A stretch of DNA of 64,000 nt from an uncultured Clostridium sp. (GTDB taxonomy: Bacteria; Bacillota; Clostridia; Oscillospirales; Acutalibacteraceae), in NCBI GenBank assembly GCA_902471875.1, contig CABRLN010000007.1:15546-79545 (forward strand), given 5' to 3'. A program made the translations under genes and the position numbers. The notes under the pieces were generated by a model. That model made no database searches. It was given only the letters and a program-made list of their open reading frames with translations, and was not told the DNA's origin. Below, piece by piece: positions 8,631-17,733 of this stretch; position 1 is the stretch's first letter, and each line of letters starts with the position of its first letter.

Positions 8631-9992
8631 TCACTTCATATCCTTTAAGGCATTAACAACCTGCTCTAGCTTCATTGCACGTGAAGCTTTAACTAAAACA
8701 GTGTCATCCTTTTTTATAATATTTTTCAGGTTATCTATAGTATCTGAAACAAATTCATAGTAATACACCTGTGTATTACCGCCCTTTGCCCCCTGTGCAA
8801 TATCTTTGGCATCTTCACCTACTGCTACCAAAACATCTGTGTTTTTGTCTTTGGCGTATTCGCCTGTGCAAAAATGCAGTTGTTTGCTGTTAGTACCAAG
8901 TTCTTTCATATCGCCTAAAATACAAACTTTTCTACCCTTAAAGTTTGTAAGGGTATCAATACCGCCCTTAACTGAAACAGGATTAGCATTGTAACAATCA
9001 TCAATAATTGTTATAAAATCTGTTTTTATAACACCATCACGACTTCCAACAGTTTTGTAGCTTTCCACACCTTTGGCAATTTCATCAATGTTCATACCTA
9101 AATATTCACCAATTGCAACAGCCACCAATGCGTTTGAAACCATATATGTACCAATAGCAGGAATAGTTACATTAATCTTATTCTTTGGTGTGCATAAAGT
9201 ACAGCTAACACCCTTTACACCCTGATTATTTATATTTTCACTATAATAAGCATTATCTTTGTTCAAACCGTAAAATACCGGTACGGTACCATTTACGTCA
9301 GTAACTGTTGACAAGTGAGTATCGTCGCCGTTTAAGAATATTTTTCCTTGTGGGTCACGATAAATAAACATTTCTGTTTTAGCTTTTAATACGCCGTTTC
9401 TGTCCCCGAGATTTTCTAAATGACAGTCACCGATATTAGTAATAACACATATTGTAGGCTTAACAATTTTGCTTAGACGTGTCATTTCTCCAAAATCGCT
9501 TATGCCCATTTCGATAACTGCAACCTGGTGACTTTCTTCCAAGCCGAAAATAGTTAGCGGTACCCCCAATTCGTTATTAAAGTTACCTTGAGTTTTATGT
9601 ACATTAAACCTTTGGCTTAACACGGCTGAAATCATTTCTTTTGTACTGGTTTTTCCCACACTTCCTGTAACGCCAATTACAGGAATATTAAATAACGAAC
9701 GATAATATTCTGCAATATCTTTAACAGCCTGATAGCAGGACTTAACTATAATAATAGGCTTATCAGTTTCAATTTCTTTTTCAGATAAACTACAAACTGC
9801 ACCGGATTTAAAGGTTTGCAAAATAAAATCATGCCCGTCTGCCCTTTCACCTTTTAGCGGTACAAATAAACAATTTTTACCAGCTTTACGGCTGTCTGTG
9901 GTAATTGAATTTATGCGTATGTCTTCACATTGTGGTTGTGTAAGTCTTCCATTACACGCTTTAGCAATTTCAAGTAAAGTTAATTCCTTCAT
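8631..9992 (-). CDS. murF: UDP-N-acetylmuramoyl-tripeptide--D-alanyl-D-alanine ligase
   Basis: Adds D-Ala-D-Ala to the UDP-MurNAc tripeptide in the last cytosolic step of peptidoglycan precursor synthesis, using ATP. At 453 residues it has the Mur ligase layout: N-terminal substrate domain (TTDSRKAGKNCLFVPLKG), ATP loop GVTGSVGKTSTK, NFNNELGVPLT, MGISDFGEM, TNIGDCHLENLG, and the C-terminal DDCYNANPVS. It lies 12 bases behind ddl, which makes its substrate. Confidence 0.96.
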   Translation of the reverse strand: MKELTLLEIAKACNGRLTQPQCEDIRINSITTDSRKAGKNCLFVPLKGERADGHDFILQTFKSGAVCSLSEKEIETDKPIIIVKSCYQAVKDIAEYYRSLFNIPVIGVTGSVGKTSTKEMISAVLSQRFNVHKTQGNFNNELGVPLTIFGLEESHQVAVIEMGISDFGEMTRLSKIVKPTICVITNIGDCHLENLGDRNGVLKAKTEMFIYRDPQGKIFLNGDDTHLSTVTDVNGTVPVFYGLNKDNAYYSENINNQGVKGVSCTLCTPKNKINVTIPAIGTYMVSNALVAVAIGEYLGMNIDEIAKGVESYKTVGSRDGVIKTDFITIIDDCYNANPVSVKGGIDTLTNFKGRKVCILGDMKELGTNSKQLHFCTGEYAKDKNTDVLVAVGEDAKDIAQGAKGGNTQVYYYEFVSDTIDNLKNIIKKDDTVLVKASRAMKLEQVVNALKDMK

Positions 9993-10004
9993 TTACATCA
10001 CCTG

Positions 10005-11042
10005 TTACTGATATTTTTTTAAAGATTCATGAATGAGAGTTTCTACCAGCTGAGTATATGAAATACCCTGTGCAAGAGCCTCCTGCGGAAGTAAACTTGT
10101 AGGTGTCATGCCCGGAAGAGTGTTAGCCTCAAGACAATACATATTGTTGTCTTTATCAAGTAAAAAGTCTATTCTTGAATAAGCGTCAAGCATAAGAATA
10201 TCAGCAACCTTTACTGCCATGTTTTGCATAGATATTGTAATTTCCTGTGGCAATGGTGCAGGACAAATGTCATCTGTTAAACCTGCCTGATATTTATTTT
10301 TATAGTCATAAAAGCCTTCTTTAGGACAAATTTCAATAATAGGCAATGCTTTGCCTGCCAAAACACCAATAGAAAATTCTCTTCCCTTTACATACTCTTC
10401 AACAAGCACTTCGTTTTCATATGTAAATGCTTCTTTCATTGCTATGGTAAATTCGTCTTTATTTTGCGGAATAGCAACCCCTACGCTTGACCCGCCTGAG
10501 CAAGGCTTAACAACACAAGGAAATTTACACCAGTTGTCTGTGTTATCACCCTTAATATACAGCTTACCGTCAGGCGTTGGCACACCGCTTGTTAAAAACA
10601 TTTTTTTAGACAAGCTTTTGTTCATAGCTAAACCGCTGCCCATATAACCTGAGCCTGTATATTTAATGCCTAAAATATCAAATGTGGCCTGTAGTTTACC
10701 ATTTTCTCCAACATCACCATGCAATGCCATAAACACAATGTCCGCCTTGCGGCATATTTCAATTACATTTTTACCTAAATAGCACTTTGGGTCTTGGTTA
10801 GTTCTGCTTGCCTTAATTTTTGAAATATCGGGTGCGACCTCTCCTACTGCCTTAATATTTTTGGTAAAATCATAGTCAATGTCAAAAATATTTTCTATAT
10901 TATTGCCATCGTAACCCATATATACATCAAGCAAGCACACCTTATGTCCATTTGCACGCAATGCTTCTGCAACCTTTTTACCCGTAATTATTGAAACATC
11001 TCTTTCACTGCTAATGCCACCTGCTAATACCACAATATTCAT
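10005..11042 (-). CDS. ddl: D-alanine--D-alanine ligase
   Basis: ATP-grasp ligase making D-Ala-D-Ala. The N-terminus LAGGISSERDVSI, GKLQATFDILGIKYTGSG, VVKPCSGGSSVGVA, and the metal site LEANTLPGMTPTSLLPQ are all present in 345 residues. The omega-loop reads YDYKNKYQAG; its Lys-Tyr pair is typical of true D-Ala-D-Ala ligases and not of VanA-type D-Ala-D-Lac ligases, so no vancomycin resistance is implied. First gene of the ddl-murF unit; AAAGGA lies upstream of the ATG. Confidence 0.96.
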   Translation of the reverse strand: MNIVVLAGGISSERDVSIITGKKVAEALRANGHKVCLLDVYMGYDGNNIENIFDIDYDFTKNIKAVGEVAPDISKIKASRTNQDPKCYLGKNVIEICRKADIVFMALHGDVGENGKLQATFDILGIKYTGSGYMGSGLAMNKSLSKKMFLTSGVPTPDGKLYIKGDNTDNWCKFPCVVKPCSGGSSVGVAIPQNKDEFTIAMKEAFTYENEVLVEEYVKGREFSIGVLAGKALPIIEICPKEGFYDYKNKYQAGLTDDICPAPLPQEITISMQNMAVKVADILMLDAYSRIDFLLDKDNNMYCLEANTLPGMTPTSLLPQEALAQGISYTQLVETLIHESLKKYQ

Positions 11043-11358
11043 TAGTAATCATATCCTTTCAAATGTATAATCACAATTATAATCATATATGTTTTTATTT
11101 TATCACACATATCTTTCCAAGTCTATATTTTACAGGATATTAACTGCATATCTAAAAGTGATTGTAGATTGAGTTATATATAGATTATAATTTGCCTTGC
11201 TAACTATTTACAAAATACAAAAAGTTTAAATACTATAATTTACCATAATCGCCTCATAATATAAAATAAAAAATCCTCCAAAACACTGACTTTTACCATT
11301 TGTTTGGAGGATTATTACTATTAGATATATGAATATTTAATAAAACATATTATTCTTA
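11043..11358. other. Intergenic region upstream of ddl
   Basis: AT-rich gap holding the ddl promoter region near 11080-11110 (minus-strand TAAAAT preceded by TG; -35 weak) and the terminator of the GH3 gene at 11265-11313. Nothing else recognised. Confidence 0.4.
11265..11313 (-). terminator. Terminator of the GH3 gene
   Basis: AATCCTCCAAA (11272-11282) pairs with TTTGGAGGATT (11303-11313); on the minus strand the stem is followed by TTTTTATTTTA. Confidence 0.85.
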
Positions 11359-13467
11359 TTATTTTTTCTTTTTTTCTTTACCATCTTTTGCAACAACTGC
11401 AATTAGTACAATAATTACTACCAGCACAGCAGCCAGCAAGAAGGCTACTGTCAACAAATTACCGCTGTTATCTAAAGTTTGAATAAAGTCATTAACCGGA
11501 TTACCACTTTGCTTGACTGGCATTGTTGCATGCTCTTTAGTTGCTATTTCGGTTGTTTTTTCAACAGGTCTTGAAGTACCTGCAAACAATAACCCGTCTC
11601 CCTTTTTGAATGCAAGGTTAGTTGTGTCCATTGTACCGTCATCATTGATTTTTGGAACATCAACAGGTAAAGCACCATAAGGTGTTTTGTAGCCGAAAGC
11701 AACCTCAACAGCAGCTATAATATTAGGTCCATAGGTATAGGTTGTCGGCTGTGAACCATCAATATCTTCATAGCTCATACCATTACAACCGTATGCCACA
11801 AGCAAAGCTTGGGCATTTACATAGTTAGCAGTGTCATAAGGCTTACCTACACTTACTATTGCACATTTAATATTATTTTCCTTTGCATAGTCCATTATTG
11901 CCGTAGGTGCATATGTGCTTAAACTTTCTTGATTGATATCCTCACTGCTGTTCATTTCAGAAAGTGCAATAACATAATCAGCGTCACTAATTGCACTTAA
12001 AATACTGTCAACATCGCTGCCCTCGTTATAATAATAGGTTTCGTAATTAACATTTGGAATAGACTTTTTAGAAATCATTTTGCTCATTGCGTATTCCAAC
12101 CCTGGGGTTTCATTTCCATATGCTGCAACAAGCACTACTTTTTGACCCTCTTTCGGCTTAAAAGGCAGGGTGTTGCTTTCATTTTTTAAAACAGTAATTG
12201 CTTTTGTTGAAATTGTATCTTCAATTTCGTGATTTTCAGCACTGCCTACAATTTTCACAGCATTTTCTACAGCAGGAGCGGTATAGTTAAGCACTCCTCT
12301 TTTCTCTTTTAGTTCAAGTATTCTCTTAACAGCCGCATTAATAGTTTCTTCTTTAATATCCCCATTAACTACTGCTGACTTAATATTTCCTATAAGTGAG
12401 GCAAGCTCTGTTCCGCTGCTTTCATCTGTAAGTGAAACAGGCATTAACAGTATATCAACCCCAGCATTAATTGCAAGAATGCAAGCCTGTGTAACACCAA
12501 AATTATCTGCTATAGCACCCATATTCATAGCGTCGGTAGTTACTACACCCTTAAAGCCAAGCTCATTTCTAAGAATATCAGTCACAAAGGTTTTTGAAAG
12601 CGTTGCAGGCAGAGTTACCTCACTGCCGTCACTTTCAGAAACTACAGTTTCCTTTTCAATTTTAGGGAATTGAATATGTGCTGTCATAATCATATCAACA
12701 CCATTTTCAACTGCCTGCTTAAACGGTATAAGCTCACAATTTTCAAGCTCTTTAAGTGTTTTATCAACGCTTGGTAAAGAGGTGTGTGTATCAGTTGAAG
12801 TATCACCATGACCCGGAAAGTGCTTTGCCGCCGCTGATACATTTTTTTCTTGAATGCCATTAATAACCTGTACACCTAAGTTAGCAACAATATTAGGGTC
12901 AGACGAAAAGGACCTTACGCCTATAATTGGGTTAATAGGGTTGCTGTTAACATCAAGAGAAGGTGCAAAGTCAACATTAATGCCAAGTGCAGAAAGCTCA
13001 CTACCTAAAATTCCGCCTACAGTTTTTGCGTCACTTGCACTGTTTATTGCACCCAGCGCCATATTACCGGGCAAGGATGAACCTTTGTTAAGTCTTACAA
13101 CCTCGCCACCCTCTTGGTCAGTACTTATAAACAGGGGAATTTTATTTTTAGATTTTAGTGCGGCATTTTGAAATGCTGTAGTTAAATTTACTGTTTGCTC
13201 TGTATCTGTAAAATTTTCAGCAAACAAAATCACTCCACCTACAGAATTTTTAGAAATTATATCAGTTACCTCATCTTCCATAATTGTGAAATCTTCTTCA
13301 TTCCACTGTCTTACTGAAACAGTTATCATTTGTCCTATTTTTTCTTCCATAGACATTTTTGAAATAAGTGCGTCCACGTCGCTTGCTGCCCCTGCCACAG
13401 GCATACCAACTGAAACACATATTACACAAAGAACAGCACTTAATATTGCTTTAAAACCTGTTTTCAT
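11359..13467 (-). CDS. Membrane-anchored GH3 beta-N-acetylhexosaminidase-like protein
   Basis: Secreted glycoside hydrolase of family 3, NagZ subtype, probably acting on GlcNAc-containing cell-wall material. A signal peptide ends near residue 27 (VAGA-AS). The catalytic domain has FISTDQEGGEVVRL, the NagZ loop KHFPGHGDTSTDTHTSLP with the His-Asp acid/base pair, and nucleophile Asp in VVTTDAMNMG. A GH3 C-terminal domain starts near KAITVLKNESNTLPF. The end is one hydrophobic helix followed by a lysine tail, so the enzyme is anchored outside the membrane. It has its own terminator and is separated from rpsO-pnp by the pnp terminator. Confidence 0.88.
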   Translation of the reverse strand: MKTGFKAILSAVLCVICVSVGMPVAGAASDVDALISKMSMEEKIGQMITVSVRQWNEEDFTIMEDEVTDIISKNSVGGVILFAENFTDTEQTVNLTTAFQNAALKSKNKIPLFISTDQEGGEVVRLNKGSSLPGNMALGAINSASDAKTVGGILGSELSALGINVDFAPSLDVNSNPINPIIGVRSFSSDPNIVANLGVQVINGIQEKNVSAAAKHFPGHGDTSTDTHTSLPSVDKTLKELENCELIPFKQAVENGVDMIMTAHIQFPKIEKETVVSESDGSEVTLPATLSKTFVTDILRNELGFKGVVTTDAMNMGAIADNFGVTQACILAINAGVDILLMPVSLTDESSGTELASLIGNIKSAVVNGDIKEETINAAVKRILELKEKRGVLNYTAPAVENAVKIVGSAENHEIEDTISTKAITVLKNESNTLPFKPKEGQKVVLVAAYGNETPGLEYAMSKMISKKSIPNVNYETYYYNEGSDVDSILSAISDADYVIALSEMNSSEDINQESLSTYAPTAIMDYAKENNIKCAIVSVGKPYDTANYVNAQALLVAYGCNGMSYEDIDGSQPTTYTYGPNIIAAVEVAFGYKTPYGALPVDVPKINDDGTMDTTNLAFKKGDGLLFAGTSRPVEKTTEIATKEHATMPVKQSGNPVNDFIQTLDNSGNLLTVAFLLAAVLVVIIVLIAVVAKDGKEKKKK

Positions 13468-13494
13468 ATTATTTATCCTTTCTTAAAATATACA

Positions 13495-13527
13495 AAGAAG
13501 GTTGTCCGACAAAAGTCGCACAACCTT
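13495..13527 (-). terminator. Terminator of pnp
   Basis: AAGGTTGT (13498-13505) pairs with ACAACCTT (13520-13527), with an inner CGAC/GTCG stem; a T-rich stretch follows on the minus strand. Confidence 0.7.
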
Positions 13528-13540
13528 ACCATATGGATTA

Positions 13541-15703
13541 TTATCTTCTGCCGTTGTTTCTGTTGTTTCTTGGGCGGGATGGCTGAACATTGTTTTCAGG
13601 TGTTAAGCCCTCAACCTCAATAAGAGCTTCTCTTCTTGAAAGGTTAAGTCTGCCCTTGTCATCAATTTCAAGCACCTTTACAATAATTACATCGCCAACG
13701 TTTACTACGTCTTCAACCTTTTCTGTACGCTTTACATCAAGCTGAGAAATATGACACAAACCCTCTTTACCCGGTGCAATTTCAACAAAAGCACCAAAGT
13801 CCATCAGTCTTGTAACCTTGCCCTTATAAATAGAACCCGGCTCAGGGTCTCTTGCTATTGTTTCAACAATAGTTAAAGCACGCTTACAATTTTCAAGGTC
13901 TATACCGCTAATAAATACGTTGCCTTCTTCACTAATGTCTATTTTAACCTCGCACTCTGCCTGAATTTCTTTAATAACCTTACCGCTCTTACCAATAACC
14001 TCGCTTATTTTATCAACAGAAATTGCTGTTGTAAGCATTTTAGGTGCATACTTAGACAACTCCGCTCTTGGTTCAGGAATAGCCTTAAGCATAATTTCAT
14101 CTAGAATATAATTTCTTGCCTTATGAGTTTTTGCAAGTGCCTCTTTAACCATTTCAGGTGTTAAACCGGAAATTTTAAGGTCCATTTGAATAGCTGTAAT
14201 GCCGTCATGAGTACCTGCTACCTTAAAGTCCATATCTCCAAAGAAGTCCTCAAGCCCCTGAATATCAACCATTGTCATCCAACGGTCACCCTCTGTAATC
14301 AAACCGCAAGAGATACCTGCTACAGGCTCTTTAATAGGAACACCAGCGTCCATTAGTGCAAGTGTAGAACCGCAAATTGAGCCCTGTGATGTTGAACCGT
14401 TAGACGAAACAACCTCTGAAACAAGTCTTAGTGCATAAGGGAACTCCTCAACAGGAGGAATTACAGGTACAAGTGCTCTTTCAGCTAACGCACCGTGACC
14501 TATTTCTCTTCTGCCCGGACCTCTGCTTGGTCTTGTTTCGCCAACCGAATATGATGGGAAGTTATAGTGATGAATATATCTTTTTGTTTCTTCATCGTCA
14601 ATACCGTCTAAAATCTGTTGGTCACTTACAGGACCTAATGTTGCAATAGTTAATACCTGTGTCTGACCTCTTGTAAACAAGCCCGAACCATGAACTCTTG
14701 GTAAAATACCAACCTCAGAAGCAAGTGGACGAATATCATTCATACCTCTGCCGTCAACTCTTTTTTGCTCGTCAAGCAGCCAACGACGAACAATTGTCTT
14801 TTGAGATTTATACATACATTCGTCAATCTTTTCTTCCTGCTCAGGGTAAACCTCGTCGAACTTTGCGTGTACAGCTTCATATATAGGAACAAGTCTTGCA
14901 TCTCTTACAGTTTTGTCGTCTGTATCAAGAGCAACCTTTAAGTCCTCCTCAACAAATTCAAAAATGCTTTTAAACATTTCGTGGTCAGGCTCATTGCTTG
15001 GGTATGAAAACTTTTCTTTACCAATTTCCTTTTGAATACCCTTAATAAACTCTATAATTTCCTGGTTAGCCTTGTGACCCGCCATAATGCCTTCGTACAT
15101 ATCTTCATCAGAAACTCTGTCCGCACCGGCTTCAATCATTGCAATTCTGCTGTCTGTAGAAGCTACTGTAACAGCCATTCTTGACTTAGCTCTTTCTTCT
15201 TTGTTAGGATTAATAACAAATTTACCATCAACCAAGCCTACAGAAACACCTGAAATAGGACCATTCCAAGGAATATCTGAAATAGAAAGTGCAATAGATG
15301 TACCAACCATAGCAGTAATTTCAGGCGAGCAGTCAGGGTCAACAGACATTACTGTACATACTACCGAAACATCGTTTCTCATATCCTTTGGAAATAGCGG
15401 ACGAATTGGTCTGTCAATTACTCTTGAAACCAAAACAGCCTTATCTGAAGGTCTGCCTTCTCTTTTTAGATAAGAACCCGGAATTTTACCGACAGAATAC
15501 ATTTTTTCCTCAAAGTCAACTGAAAGAGGGAAAAAGTCAATGCCCTCTCTTGGCTTTGCAGCCCCTGTTACAGCTACGTTAACTACAGTTTCGCCATATC
15601 GAACTAAACAAGCACCATTTGCAAGCTGTGCAATTTTACCGGTTTCAACAACCAAAGGTCTTCCTGCAAACTCTGTTTCAAAAACTTTAAAATTATCAAA
15701 CAT
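13541..15703 (-). CDS. pnp: Polyribonucleotide nucleotidyltransferase
   Basis: 3'-to-5' phosphorolytic exoribonuclease of mRNA turnover. The 720-residue protein has two RNase PH domains (FFPLSVDFEEKMYSVGKIPG in the first; RTQVLT-type stretch GLFTRGQTQVLTIATLG and GRREIGHGALAERAL in the second), then a KH domain (ISEVIGKSGKVIKEIQ) and an S1 domain (GKVTRLMDFGAFVEI). Order and length are standard. It lies downstream of rpsO on the same strand, the classical rpsO-pnp arrangement. Confidence 0.97.
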   Translation of the reverse strand: MFDNFKVFETEFAGRPLVVETGKIAQLANGACLVRYGETVVNVAVTGAAKPREGIDFFPLSVDFEEKMYSVGKIPGSYLKREGRPSDKAVLVSRVIDRPIRPLFPKDMRNDVSVVCTVMSVDPDCSPEITAMVGTSIALSISDIPWNGPISGVSVGLVDGKFVINPNKEERAKSRMAVTVASTDSRIAMIEAGADRVSDEDMYEGIMAGHKANQEIIEFIKGIQKEIGKEKFSYPSNEPDHEMFKSIFEFVEEDLKVALDTDDKTVRDARLVPIYEAVHAKFDEVYPEQEEKIDECMYKSQKTIVRRWLLDEQKRVDGRGMNDIRPLASEVGILPRVHGSGLFTRGQTQVLTIATLGPVSDQQILDGIDDEETKRYIHHYNFPSYSVGETRPSRGPGRREIGHGALAERALVPVIPPVEEFPYALRLVSEVVSSNGSTSQGSICGSTLALMDAGVPIKEPVAGISCGLITEGDRWMTMVDIQGLEDFFGDMDFKVAGTHDGITAIQMDLKISGLTPEMVKEALAKTHKARNYILDEIMLKAIPEPRAELSKYAPKMLTTAISVDKISEVIGKSGKVIKEIQAECEVKIDISEEGNVFISGIDLENCKRALTIVETIARDPEPGSIYKGKVTRLMDFGAFVEIAPGKEGLCHISQLDVKRTEKVEDVVNVGDVIIVKVLEIDDKGRLNLSRREALIEVEGLTPENNVQPSRPRNNRNNGRR

Positions 15704-15925
15704 TTTCTTTTCTCCTATAAAAATTCAATTTTTACAGGATTATACCGCTTAGCAATAAAACCGCCTTTTATACTTTTATAATAAATAAAAGGTCGTTTCA
15801 CTGCTAACCAAGTAGAAATCCTGTAAATATAGTATATATAATAAAAAAATTAATAAACTTTCAATAATTATTTTGTTAACACCAAGGCTTATTCGAACAA
15901 ATCTGTCCTTTTTCGGCACTAGCAT

Positions 15926-15959
15926 AAGGGCAGACTGCCCTTTATTAAGCTGTCTGCCC
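15926..15959 (-). terminator. rpsO-pnp intergenic hairpin with two alternative folds
   Basis: GGGCAGAC (15928-15935) can pair with GTCTGCCC (15952-15959). The sequence AAGGGCAG-A-CTGCCCTT (15926-15942) is itself a palindrome, so two overlapping structures are possible. No good T-tract follows on the minus strand, so it may be an attenuator or an RNase III processing site in the pnp leader rather than a full terminator. Confidence 0.5.
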
Positions 15960-15971
15960 CATAATAAGCAA

Positions 15972-16235
15972 TTATTTACGGATACCAAGTCTGGCAATAA
16001 TAGAACGATATCTCTCAATGTCAACCTTAGTTAGGTAGTTAAGTAGGTTTCTTCTTTGACCTATCATCTTAAACAAACCTCTTCTTGAGTGATGGTCCTT
16101 CTTATGAACCTTTAAGTGCTCAGTTAGGTCGTTAATTCTCTTTGTTAAAAGAGCAATTTGAACCTCAGGAGAACCTGTGTCGCCCTCATGAGTAGCGTAT
16201 TCCTTAATGATTGCATCTTTCTCTGATTTTAGCAT
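15972..16235 (-). CDS. rpsO: 30S ribosomal protein S15
   Basis: Primary 16S rRNA-binding protein of the small subunit. Family signatures are GDTGSPEVQIALLT, HLKVHKKDHHSRRGL and RRNLLNYL. The ATG at 16235 is chosen because AGAGGTGA sits 6 bases upstream and gives the expected 87 residues; a GTG at 16244 overlaps that ribosome site. It has a strong promoter and a structured leader. Confidence 0.96.
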   Translation of the reverse strand: MLKSEKDAIIKEYATHEGDTGSPEVQIALLTKRINDLTEHLKVHKKDHHSRRGLFKMIGQRRNLLNYLTKVDIERYRSIIARLGIRK

Positions 16236-16342
16236 TAATTTCACCTCTTTTTAAATATTATGCCCATTGTATTCAGTCAATCACAGTTAAAGGAAGGTGA
16301 TGTCCTGTTTCAGGCTTACTCCAAAAACCGTGGTTGAGGCAC
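16236..16342 (-). promoter_or_regulatory. Structured rpsO leader, candidate S15 autoregulatory RNA
   Basis: The roughly 105-nt leader between the predicted start of transcription and the rpsO ATG can form CACGGTT/AACTGTG (7 bp, one G-U) enclosing a CCTG-AAA-CAGG hairpin. S15 is known to repress its own mRNA in several bacteria with unrelated leader folds; that this leader does so is inference. Confidence 0.45.
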
Positions 16343-16349
16343 TTTTGAT

Positions 16350-16378
16350 ATTATATCACACACAGAAAATAATGTCAA
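16350..16378 (-). promoter_or_regulatory. Sigma-A promoter of rpsO-pnp
   Basis: On the minus strand TTGACA (16378-16373), a 17-base spacer, and TATAAT (16355-16350): a perfect consensus. Confidence 0.9.
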
Positions 16379-16406
16379 TTAAAATAGTTATTCACAAAAC
16401 CAAAAA

Positions 16407-17561
16407 TTAATTCGATATTTTATCAAAATTAATTTCGTACTTTTGGTATATATTAACTAAATCTTTATTAACATTTTCGATGGAATACTTTTTTGACATT
16501 TCTACAGCTTCATGACTCATTTTTTCAGCAAGACAAGGATTTTTATATATTTCTAAAATTTCTTCAGCCATTTGTTCTGAATTATTAAGCTCTGCCAAAA
16601 AACCGTTTACGCCATTTTCTACAAGGTCACTGTTTCCTCTTACATCGGTTGCAACTATCGGCTTTCCTATAGCAAGTGCCTCTATAAGATTTACAGGCAA
16701 CCCCTCTTGTCGGCTAACCGATACTGAAATATCACTTAAGGCTATAAGCTTATGTATATCTCTTCTGTAGCCTAACATTTCTATATGTTGAGTTATTTCA
16801 AGGTCGTTAACGATTTTTTTATACTCTTCCAGTCTTGGTTGATAACCTGGCATAAGCACCTTGATGGTTGGTATTTTTTCTTTTAGCTTACTAACTGTTT
16901 CAAAAAGCATTTCATGGTTTTTTCTATGTGAGTAATCAGCCGGATAAATTAAAATAAATTCATCTTCACCGTAACCGTACTCTTTGCGAAGCTGTTGCTT
17001 ATCTTCAATAGTTGCCACTGAAAATTTACTAAGGTCAACACCTACACCATTAATTTTTACAATTTGGTCCTTAACCTTGAATTTCTTGTTTTTTGCCAGA
17101 TTATAATCTTCGGTATTTATTGTAATAAGAGTGTTTGTGTAATGTGCCAGCAGCTTTTCTACAGGATAAAAAAACAGCCAATTAATAATTGAAGCACCCT
17201 TAAAAAAATGAAAGCCATGTGCAGTATATATAACAGCTGCTTTTGATTTTGCCCGTTTTGCTGCAACTCTTGCCGCTACCGCTCCCATTGGGGTATGGCA
17301 ATGGATTAAATCGTAATTGCCTGATTTTATAATATCTTTCAGCTGTGAAATTGCTTTTAAATTCTGTAATTTAAACGGAGAACGCTGCAGCGGGATAAAT
17401 TTAAACTGATTTATAGCTTCAAAGTCATATCCATCTTTGTCGGCAGAATTATCAAAACAGGATACATCAATAGTATGTCCATTTTCATGCAGCAAATTAA
17501 TAAAATTTGTATGAAACTGTCCAATGTGACTTCTTACATTTGAAACATATAGTATTCTCAT
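16407..17561 (-). CDS. Glycosyltransferase family 4 (EpsD-like)
   Basis: Predicted cytosolic or membrane-associated retaining glycosyltransferase for surface polysaccharide. The N-terminal domain begins MRILYVSNVRSHIGQFH; HCHTPMGAVAARVAA and ytaHGFHFFKG are typical of capsule GT4 enzymes. The C-terminal GT-B nucleotide-sugar site is RQEGLPVNLIEALAIGKP followed by ATDVRGNSDLV. 384 residues. It is separated from the main glycosyltransferase operon by the plus-strand tRNA and its hairpin, so it may be a separate unit. Donor and acceptor sugars are unknown. Confidence 0.88.
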   Translation of the reverse strand: MRILYVSNVRSHIGQFHTNFINLLHENGHTIDVSCFDNSADKDGYDFEAINQFKFIPLQRSPFKLQNLKAISQLKDIIKSGNYDLIHCHTPMGAVAARVAAKRAKSKAAVIYTAHGFHFFKGASIINWLFFYPVEKLLAHYTNTLITINTEDYNLAKNKKFKVKDQIVKINGVGVDLSKFSVATIEDKQQLRKEYGYGEDEFILIYPADYSHRKNHEMLFETVSKLKEKIPTIKVLMPGYQPRLEEYKKIVNDLEITQHIEMLGYRRDIHKLIALSDISVSVSRQEGLPVNLIEALAIGKPIVATDVRGNSDLVENGVNGFLAELNNSEQMAEEILEIYKNPCLAEKMSHEAVEMSKKYSIENVNKDLVNIYQKYEINFDKISN

Positions 17562-17608
17562 AATAATTTTCCTTTACAGTATAAAATATTAATAATAAAA
17601 ATTAGGTA

Positions 17609-17637
17609 TTGACAATTATAAAATTAGTTGATATAAT
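17609..17637 (+). promoter_or_regulatory. Sigma-A promoter of the tRNA gene
   Basis: TTGACA (17609-17614), 17-base spacer, TATAAT (17632-17637), 18 bases before the tRNA 5' end. Confidence 0.9.
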
Positions 17638-17655
17638 AATTTGGCAATAGCGAAT

Positions 17656-17732
17656 GGATCATTAGCTCAGTTGGTTAGAGCAACCGGCTCATAACCGGTA
17701 GGTCCCGGGTTCGAATCCCTGATGATCCACCA
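17656..17732 (+). tRNA. tRNA with CAU anticodon (elongator Met or Ile2)
   Basis: A complete 77-base cloverleaf with encoded CCA. Acceptor GGATCAT/ATGATCC, D stem GCTC/GAGC, anticodon stem ACCGG/CCGGT with loop CTCATAA (anticodon CAT), T loop TTCGAAT. The G1-C72 pair and lack of the triple G-C anticodon stem exclude the initiator. A CAU tRNA can be elongator Met or, after lysidine modification, Ile2 reading AUA; the anticodon arm resembles clostridial Ile2, but this is not decided here. The T stem has one C-U mismatch. Confidence 0.95.
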
Positions 17733-17733
17733 T

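Noticed and set aside
10005..11042. Vancomycin-resistance type D-Ala-D-Lac ligase
   Set aside because: The omega-loop Lys-Tyr motif is that of an ordinary D-Ala-D-Ala ligase, and no vanH or vanX is nearby.
12854..13171. 105-codon ORF opposite the GH3 gene
   Set aside because: Antisense shadow of the GH3 gene with no initiation signal.
15087..15473. 128-codon ORF opposite pnp
   Set aside because: Antisense shadow of pnp; composition mirrors the pnp codons.
17656..17732. Initiator tRNA-fMet
   Set aside because: It has a G1-C72 pair and lacks the three consecutive G-C pairs of the initiator anticodon stem.
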